Source: Procambarus clarkii
Taxonomy: Eukaryota > Arthropoda > Malacostraca > Decapoda > Cambaridae
Reading direction: 5' to 3'
Assembly: GCF_040958095.1 (NCBI RefSeq)
Contig: NC_091188.1
Coordinates: 4,069,360-4,133,359 of the forward strand
DNA length: 64,000 nt
Shown here: positions 56,158 through 64,000 of the stretch, piece by piece
Numbering within the stretch: the stretch's first letter is position 1
Layout: every line of letters begins with the position of its first letter
The notes under the pieces: generated by a model
Databases searched by the model: none
Seen by the model: only the letters and a program-made list of their open reading frames with translations
Told to the model about the DNA's origin: nothing
Program-made: the position numbers and the translations under genes

Positions 56158-59100
56158 TTACTCCAACGAGTTGTCTCTGTCTGCTCCAGCTGTGTCTGCT
56201 TCATCCAGGGATGAAAAGTTAAGGAAATGAGCCGGACGATGAACCTCATGATAGAATTCTTTAGGACTAGCCAATTGTAAGTCATACTTCATATTGGGAT
56301 CATGCCGTACTCCCATGAAATTGTAATTCCAAGAAGCTTGCAAAGGAGTCATGAAAAGCCCCAGGAAGCGATCTGAAAGCAGCATTTGAACTTTTTCGTA
56401 ATGGGAAGGCAAATAACCTTTGGGATTATTGCCCATGTCTTTGTTGTTGCGACCCCATTCAAAACCAGATGGCGTGAGCTTGTATGCTTGCAATGAACAA
56501 GACCCTGGCGTGAATGAACATGTAATAACTATTGTACGGTCTGTGGTCCATGAACTATTATCAGCCATCACAGTGGCATGTGTGGTAATATCATGGGGAG
56601 AAAGCTGTGGCAATTCATTAGGTTGGGTATGAATCCATCCCAGAGGCTCTAATTCATTCAAAAATTCATGAGTAGGCAGCTTATGTGGCAGGTGAACCAT
56701 CTGATGTGTTCCCCATTGTGGTGGCATGACAATACACCGGATTTCTTTTACTTGAGGGTTGTCTGGGGGACTAATACCATACAGGTAGCCTGCTATTTGT
56801 GTGCGAAGATCAGAGATGATGATAAATTTTTTCAACACATTTTTGGGCAAGATGTAAGTGAATCCAGTCTCCTTTATGTCATCAGAAGATACATAGATGT
56901 AATTTGTTCTCAAATGAAGATTTGTAGCAGAAATTGCTCTTACTCTCCATTCTGTCTTGCTACTGAACGTTGCAGTTTCATAGTTGCTGGTAGTAGAGGT
57001 GATTATTTCATCACCATGCTTATTGACAGTTCTGGTAGTTGTGGCAGTAAGCTGAGACTGTTCTTTAGTCTGTTTCTCAATTTCTGCAATCTGCTGTCGT
57101 TGTGCTGATGGTGCACTAATTTCCATACCAAGAATGATATCTCTGATTTCTGACTGAGTAAGAGATGCTACATTCACATTGTTCTTTTTACCATAATCAG
57201 CAAGAATAAGATCTTTGAGCTGTACTTCAACTTTAACCCAGTCTTCATCTGTAAGAGAGGGCCAAATATGGTGAGGTTCTGTAATAGTGGTCTTGTCTGG
57301 TTTCAAAAGAACCTTTGTACGGTCATTATTGACATGAAGAGCTCGTAATATAAGAATAAGACGAGAGAAGGCTGTGTAAGATGATATATTTTTGAGCCAA
57401 TCATCATAAAGATTAAACAAAACCATCTGGGGTTCAGTAGCTTTAAGGATAAGATCACCAAATTTCTCTACTTTAAGGCAAGCCTGGAAAGGCAGTTGTA
57501 GCTCTGAGCCCTTGATCACAATATTGGGAAAATCAAGCAAATGCACCTCAAGAGGATCCAACATACCTTTTCGAGTTACAATGATCTGTTTTGGCTGCTC
57601 TTCTACAGGCAAAGATCTAATTAAGGCAGCAACTTCCTCAGCTGTTTTCCATTTAGCCAACTGACCAAGACGCTTTTGACCTGCCCACACAGATGTGTGA
57701 ATGATCTTTAAGAAGAGCTGACCTGTACGTGGATTGAAGATGAAAATTGCACCATTGATTGGCTTTGTTGTCAAATTACCCTCAAAGGTCTTATGAATAG
57801 TTACTCTGTATACATTGGTATCATCCACAAACCAAATAATTTGATTAGAGAATAATTCACCATAATTCTGAGAAGAGAGGTATGGTTCTGTGGGTTCAGA
57901 AGAATAAAGCTGAAGACCCTTGCGGATGCGTTCGCGTAGCACATAGAGAGCTGGGTTGGCTTTCATGATCTTTGCCATGGCTTGCTGTATCAAAGGTTTG
58001 GCACCTGGGAACCAGTTGCCATATGCACTATGTAGGTTATAAGCTAAATCAATTGCAATCAACACACCTGTTGGAGATGGGTATAAAGACATGTTATCAG
58101 TAGTGTAGTCCAAGAACTTTGCTCTTGCATAACGTTCAACATCATGAGAATCATAGTCACCCCATCTTAGCTGAACATCAATCCAGTACTTTTGTGTGGT
58201 TGATCCATCCATCGTATCCTTTGAATCTGCCAGAAGTGAAGGCTTTGAATAATTCCATTTGTATGCCGCAAACAACAAGATGTCTGCACATGAGGAATTC
58301 ATCTTGTATGACTTCCTAGGATGTATGGTCTCCTTTTGTACAGTTTCAATTTCTAAAGCATCAAGTTCTTGATCAAAGACTTGACAAAGATCCATTACCA
58401 CAGATTCATGGATCTTTTGCCAAAGATGGGCACGGAAAATCTGGATGAGGGAAATCTTGAGAGTAGGAATTTTGCCATGCATGAATATGCCTGTCAGATC
58501 AAGTTGTACCTGGAAGCCTACATACACATTGGCTCTGTTAATGGTTGGTGACCACCAAAGAGTAAACCTACGGTTGGGGATTTGGTTAAGACCAGACCTT
58601 TGGGCATTAGTCAGTTTCTTGTATTTCATGCTCTCTTCAAAACCAGATGCTTTTTCCCAAAACAACCCCTCCCATGTGGGAAAGTAGGTGCCTTTGAAGA
58701 GTGTATGTTCTAAAATCCCCTCTACACCACCCAGTGCTTGGATCATATCAGTACGATAGTTATTCAAATTCCACAGTTTACCATCGTGGCGCTGATGTGT
58801 CCACCAGAATGGATTTTGCTTAAGCACCTGATACTGCTTAAACTCTGTACGTATTCTCCATCCTTTGTCATAAGCCAGGGTGTGACGATCTTTTTGAAAA
58901 AGCGTGTTGATCCTAGGAATACCTCTATCCCAAGAATCTTCCAAATCTTCTAGAGTAAGACGACGATTTTGTGCAGTTGCTTCTTGTCTCTTCAGGGCAT
59001 ATTCTGCCCACACTCTCTGTGAGTCAAGGAACTCTGTTTCCCAAGGTTGAATGTATCTATAGAGGTTAGGAATAAGTTGGTCTTCATCATGACTCATTCC

Positions 59101-62012
59101 AGATCTAAAGTGGGTTATACCTACGTCAGTTTGCTTGCTCCATCGCAGATCAGATTGCGGAATGAGCACATGACCCATTGACAACATACCAAGGCCTCCC
59201 AATTCTTTTGGAGTGTAAAATACTACTGGGGGAAATCTGGAGGGCATCTTGGAATTCAAGCCAATCTTAATACGTGTCTGAATCTTATTTTCACATTTAA
59301 CCAGTAGATCTAAAAGCTCTTGAGTGTTAACTACACTCTCTCGGTAATATGTCATGAGACCAATCAATGCTGTATTCCATTTGTTGACAATCTTTGTAAA
59401 TGTTGTAGAACCAGAGGCCATGAGAATTTGTCTGACACGATTGTGGAATCTCTGCATGGATTCATCATCTACCCGCAAGAAGCACTGTGAAGTTCGTTCT
59501 TTGGTTACTTCATTCTGCAAGTTCCACACACCATCCCTGTGCTTGAACTCCTCATGGGTCATGCGACATTTGGGTAAAATACGACATTCAAAGCCAGACA
59601 TGTTGAATAAAAGATTAGGGTTGTCTTTAGAATACACAGACACAAATGAATTCTCCCAGTTGATGGTTGTGACAGATCGAGGCAATCTGTTTTTTATGTC
59701 CCAGAACACAGCACGCCCCAAGTTGACATCGTGTTTCATGAGTCTCATCCTTGCATCCCTTGGCCAACACTTCTTATTGTTGTAACCTACAATATTCTCA
59801 TTATTTGGATCAGGATGCTCTGTAAGATAGCGTTGGATGAGATCTTTTGCCTCTTCAGCCGAAAAGCGGAAGAATATGTGTATTCTGTCAATATATCGGG
59901 AGTAAAGTCTGATGGGATGCTGCGTTTCTGTGGCAACATCCTGGAAATTTAAGAAATCATTGGGCATTTGAGGAGGACCAGACATGTCTGCTGCACGTTT
60001 CAGACCCAGGACCAGCAAGTCCATTACTAGACCATAATACTGTACAATAAAAGAAGCAAATTGCAGACCTCGGATAATGCCATAACGGTTAGTATGATTC
60101 ATGTCTTTATAGTTAATATCTACATTGTTCTTAGCTGTCATGTAATCAGCAATATTATGGTCCACTATCAATCTTAACAACCTGTTAAGCAGAGTAAGAT
60201 CAATCTTTTCATACAGCTTCTCATACTTTGACTCCAACATTACATTGCACTCTCCATCAGCTGTATCCCAAACATCAGTAAGGTTATTAATTCCTTGGCA
60301 CCACTTATACACAAGAAGTGGTGGTGGTTCTGAGTCGCCAGGTTTAACCCATGGTGGGAACAGACGGCGCTTATCTGCTTCATACCAGAGGTACTGATCC
60401 AGATAAGCATCTGTAATTTTCTCAAGAGGCTCCACATCATAAACAGGAATTAAATGACTGTACAGGTCCATGAATTCAATGCCTACCTCCTTGAAAGCTC
60501 TCTGAGTTAGCAAATGACGCTTTATACGAGACAGGGCCTCGTGAGGGTTATCATAAGCTTGTTCAATGAGGCCCAACTCCTCTCTCTGAGATTGATTTAA
60601 GCGTGATTTTACACTGTATGCTTCTTTTAGTCTTTCCAAAGCCAGGATAAGCAATTTTGTGTCATGTTTGTAAGAGAGTGGTGGAAAAGGAATGGGAGCA
60701 AAGCGCCGTGACTCTAGCCAATGGACTGTGGTAGTGTAAATGGCAACGGCTTCCTCAGGACTGATGTAAGGTCCATCTTTCTGGTAGTTGTGCTGTCGTT
60801 CCTGTTCAGATTTCAGATATAACCGTGTAAGTCGACCCATATTCTTTTTGCAAACAGTTTTGTCTACTGTTGCACCACGGCGAATACGTTCACGGTTGTA
60901 ATGAGCCGTGTTGGTCCACCAATCTGCCTTCATCTTCACATAACGAAGAATCATATTCTCAATGGGTGTTGGAAGGCCAGGTACTTTCCAGGGAATGTTT
61001 GCTTTCCAGCATCGCCAGGCCTCAGATAAATGCTGAAGAATGGTTCGAGCTTTATTTTGTTTGATACCCTCTGGCATCATATCCAGTATGTCATGCATAA
61101 CTGAGGCTCGTAACTCAAGATCAAAATGAGATTCTACTCGCTGCTTGGTCACAGTCTTGGCCACACCTTTACTATGTCGGCCTTCAAACTGACGAGAGAG
61201 GAGGTTACCCAGCCAGCGCTCTAACAGTGGGGTAATTCCCCTCATGAAGAAAAGCCAAACCCTCCACCCGGGAGCCCAAAAACCACAACCAGGGCCTTTA
61301 CCTACTTGACCTGTGTTGAACCTGTAGTAGATGACATGCTTGAGATCTTTGCACATTCTTATCTGTCTCATGAGTTTGTATTTGTACCTATACATACCAG
61401 TCAGCTGACCAACATGTGCAAAAATGTACTGAAGGCCATCTGCTAGCTGAAATGCATCGACATTGTTTAGCCTGTATTGCACATGAGCATCAACCACCAA
61501 TTTTGTTAATCTCAAAATTTCACGACATAAGTGAAATGCATTTCCAAACCTTGACTTCTTTCGTTCTTTAGTTGTCAGGGTTTTAACAGGTTTCAAGTTG
61601 AAGTTGTAATCCAAGTGCAAATAATTAAGATTTTTGCGATGAATAAGGAGATTGAGCATGTTATACCCCTGACGGCAGACTTGTAGGCCAACCTCAACCC
61701 AATCTAAAGTTGTAGTCTGGAAAAACTTGGTGGCTTTGAAAGAACGGAACAAGTAGCGCTTTTTCTGAGCTTTGGGTGGACGGTGCTTCAGAGCATTCAG
61801 GACATAATACTTCAACAGCTTCTGGTATGACACACGTACCTGAAGAAAAAATAAACGATCATTTGTAAACCTACCATTGCATAAAGCTAGCAATATCCAT
61901 GTTGCTTTAATCTTATAAAAATCTAAGATTTTCATGCTCATGTCTAGTGGTTCAAATCCAATGTTCTATGAAATCTCTAAAATGTATGATTACTGCATAC
62001 GCCTCATCCTTA

Positions 62013-62061
<49 letters not shown>

Positions 62062-64000
62062 TTGAAGTCAATGCTGTAGCACTCCAAGAGTCCAGTTATA
62101 ATAACTAAGTAAACTGCTATTGAGGTTTCTCCAAAAGTGGTCAATAAAGAGGAGAAACATTTCAGAGAAAGTTAAGAGTGAGAAATTAAGAGACATTATA
62201 CAAGACAGTCATTATGTAAGTGATCATAGTACTGAATAACATAATAAAAACTCCATTTTGTAACCTAATTTGAAAGCCTCTTCAGATAAAGTAAAGCTGG
62301 AACCAAGGCATAAAAATGTTATTAATGCTTGTAAAACTGTGAATTAAAAATTGGATCTAAACAGATTTCTTTTGCTCAATGTAAAAATGGATATTGCACC
62401 AATCAAATTCTTAGCATCAGAATGAATTGTTCCGATTCTTTCCACCCATGAAAGGTAAATTTTGCATCAACAAAATAAATGAAACAAAGAATACTTAAAA
62501 AGCTATTAACACATCAGGCATAAACCTTATAGCTCCAATACTTTTATAATCTATTATCTACAAAGAAGACAGATTTATAAGAATCTAAATGATAGTGATA
62601 CAGCACACCAGAATGTGTGCATCACCATCTCATATTCTGCTTTCATGGCATGGGAAGAAATCAGCCCAGAAGAAAAAGGAAAATATTTAAGATGATTAAA
62701 GATATTTATGATGACACACTAACTATTCACCATAGCTTCCACACTAAATATATATTGCAGCATCATGTAAAATAAATGCCGTTACATATTCCACTTAAGT
62801 TAGTAAGAAAACAGCAGACATAAGACTCATGCTCACCAATTTATCACCAATATTACAAAATCAATCATCAAAATATATTATTAACCTTAACTGGTTGACC
62901 TGGAGGGCAATGCTCACGATACCACATCTTAACCAGAGGGACATCGATAGCTCTTCTCATTGTGCCAGAACGCATGTTGAATGGCCGTGGCCCCCACAAC
63001 AAGGCAATACCATTGGCAGTTGCATCATCATAAAGCTGCCATTCCTTCAGTAGTGCATCTACATCTTCTGGTAATTCAAAGTCCTGAAATACCATTAATG
63101 AAGAACAGTTAATGCCTAAAATTAAATATTTAAGATAATAACAGAAGTACTACAGAATTATATTAACAGAGGTATTAATAACATAAGTATAATGATAATG
63201 TTATACACAGTATATTAACTTATCAGTTATACAGGCATACTGTGGAGATGCAAACAGAAGAACTTTTGAAAGCAATAATGATGCCTTAAACGAGAAAGAG
63301 GGATCAGCTTTCTTATATTACTGTAATATACAGTATTGAAGAGTGAGATTAGCTAGTTGTCAAGCAGGGCTAAAATGATAGCATAAAATTAGAGCTACTA
63401 ATAGTGTACTGACATCTGTATACAATGTGGATGTAATGACAAAGTTAAATACAGTAGTAAGTTTAGAATAAGTGGTCCAAATAGCAAGAATTTTTTTTTT
63501 TAAATCATGAAAGCTCTAACTCTCAAAAACAGTCTCTTGGGCCCAGTAAATGCTGCCATTGGCACGGCAGAATCAAATGTCACCCCATGTGGCAGTGCCA
63601 AAAAACATTGATCATATTTCTTTCAAACCCTCACACCTTACTACATATAAAGTACTTAAAGTTGTAAAAAATTGGTACAGACAAAGTACTTATTTTAGAA
63701 TACACCACCAAAAACTGGTCAGTTGCCAATAGCATGGATAAATGGTGAGAACATCCCTTGTTGCGTTGTGCAGTTGAAAGGTTAAAAGGGTTAATATATA
63801 TGCTTCAATATGCCCGGTTTTATTAGGCTAGTTTACTCTACTAAAATTAAAGTCACATATAACACATTCTACTGGCCCTAATTATTTCTTCTCATTAACA
63901 TCATCGTCCAGCTTAACTCACCTCATCATCATCTGGTAACAGAACCTCCCCTTTCACAGTGTTGCGGTGAGAGATGGGGTTAATCAGAGGATCAAAATAA
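56158..64000 (-). CDS. Pre-mRNA-processing-splicing factor 8 (PRPF8), partial, 3 exons visible
   Basis: Minus-strand exons: beyond 64000 to 63921 ([10 protein letters not shown], ending DDDE), 63083-62886 (66 codons, [20 protein letters not shown] to GQPVK) and 61839-56158 (1,893 codons plus stop, starting [20 protein letters not shown]). All junctions are phase 0. About 1,985 of the roughly 2,335 residues of animal PRPF8 are present; the missing 350 N-terminal residues lie past the right edge. PRPF8 is the U5 snRNP scaffold that holds the spliceosome active site. Along the protein one sees the PROCN region ([18 protein letters not shown]), the RT-like and U5/U6 snRNA contact regions, the linker ([20 protein letters not shown]), the RNase H-like domain ([20 protein letters not shown]) and the C-terminal JAB1/MPN domain ([22 protein letters not shown]). 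The tail keeps [12 protein letters not shown], the region mutated in human RP13, but ends DNSLE. Confidence 0.97.
62013..62062. repeat. AAT microsatellite in a PRPF8 intron
   Basis: About 16 tandem AAT/TAA units between the last two PRPF8 exons. Confidence 0.9.

Noticed and set aside
56420-61064. Plus-strand ORFs of 60-146 codons antisense to PRPF8
   Set aside because: They are shadows of the highly conserved PRPF8 coding strand.

Overview
The window looks like nuclear DNA of a decapod crustacean, probably a crayfish or lobster. Host genes have GT-AG introns and arthropod-like proteins. Introns and spacers are packed with LINE tails, tRNA-derived SINEs and TIR elements of a kind I recall from decapod genomes, and TACAGTA-type and TTTA microsatellites are frequent. 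The species call is inference.

Layout. 1-2.9 kb: LINE fragments around one coding exon (minus strand, NOP9-like N-terminus, low certainty). 2.9-6.1 kb: first copy of a 3.1-3.2 kb TIR element. 6.1-12.6 kb: LINE and SINE debris, with a TTAA-flanked insertion inside one LINE. 14.5-16.5 kb: a four-exon folate-receptor-family gene (minus) that carries one in-frame stop near its N-terminus. 19.1-32.1 kb: a 13 kb, strongly G-skewed minisatellite in which 24-27 bp units sit inside about 20 composite repeats. 32.1-33.2 kb: the 3' part of a Penelope-like retroelement with GIY-YIG endonuclease motifs and a hammerhead-ribozyme-like fold in its tail. 33.4-42.5 kb: Asterix (WDR83OS), four exons, plus strand. 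44.4-47.5 kb: second copy of the TIR element. 49.5-55.1 kb: CutC homolog, five exons, plus strand. 56.2-64 kb: PRPF8, minus strand, with a 5.7 kb last exon; its N-terminal part lies beyond the right edge.

The genes are unrelated housekeeping or transport genes and no operon-like logic is expected: folate-type vitamin binding (FOLR), ER multipass-protein folding (Asterix), the CutC family, and the spliceosome core (PRPF8). CUTC and PRPF8 converge tail to tail, with polyA signals about 0.8 kb apart. The most unusual parts are the composite minisatellite, the hammerhead-like fold, the stop in the FOLR gene, a one-base frame discrepancy in Asterix, and the paired TIR elements 41.5 kb apart.
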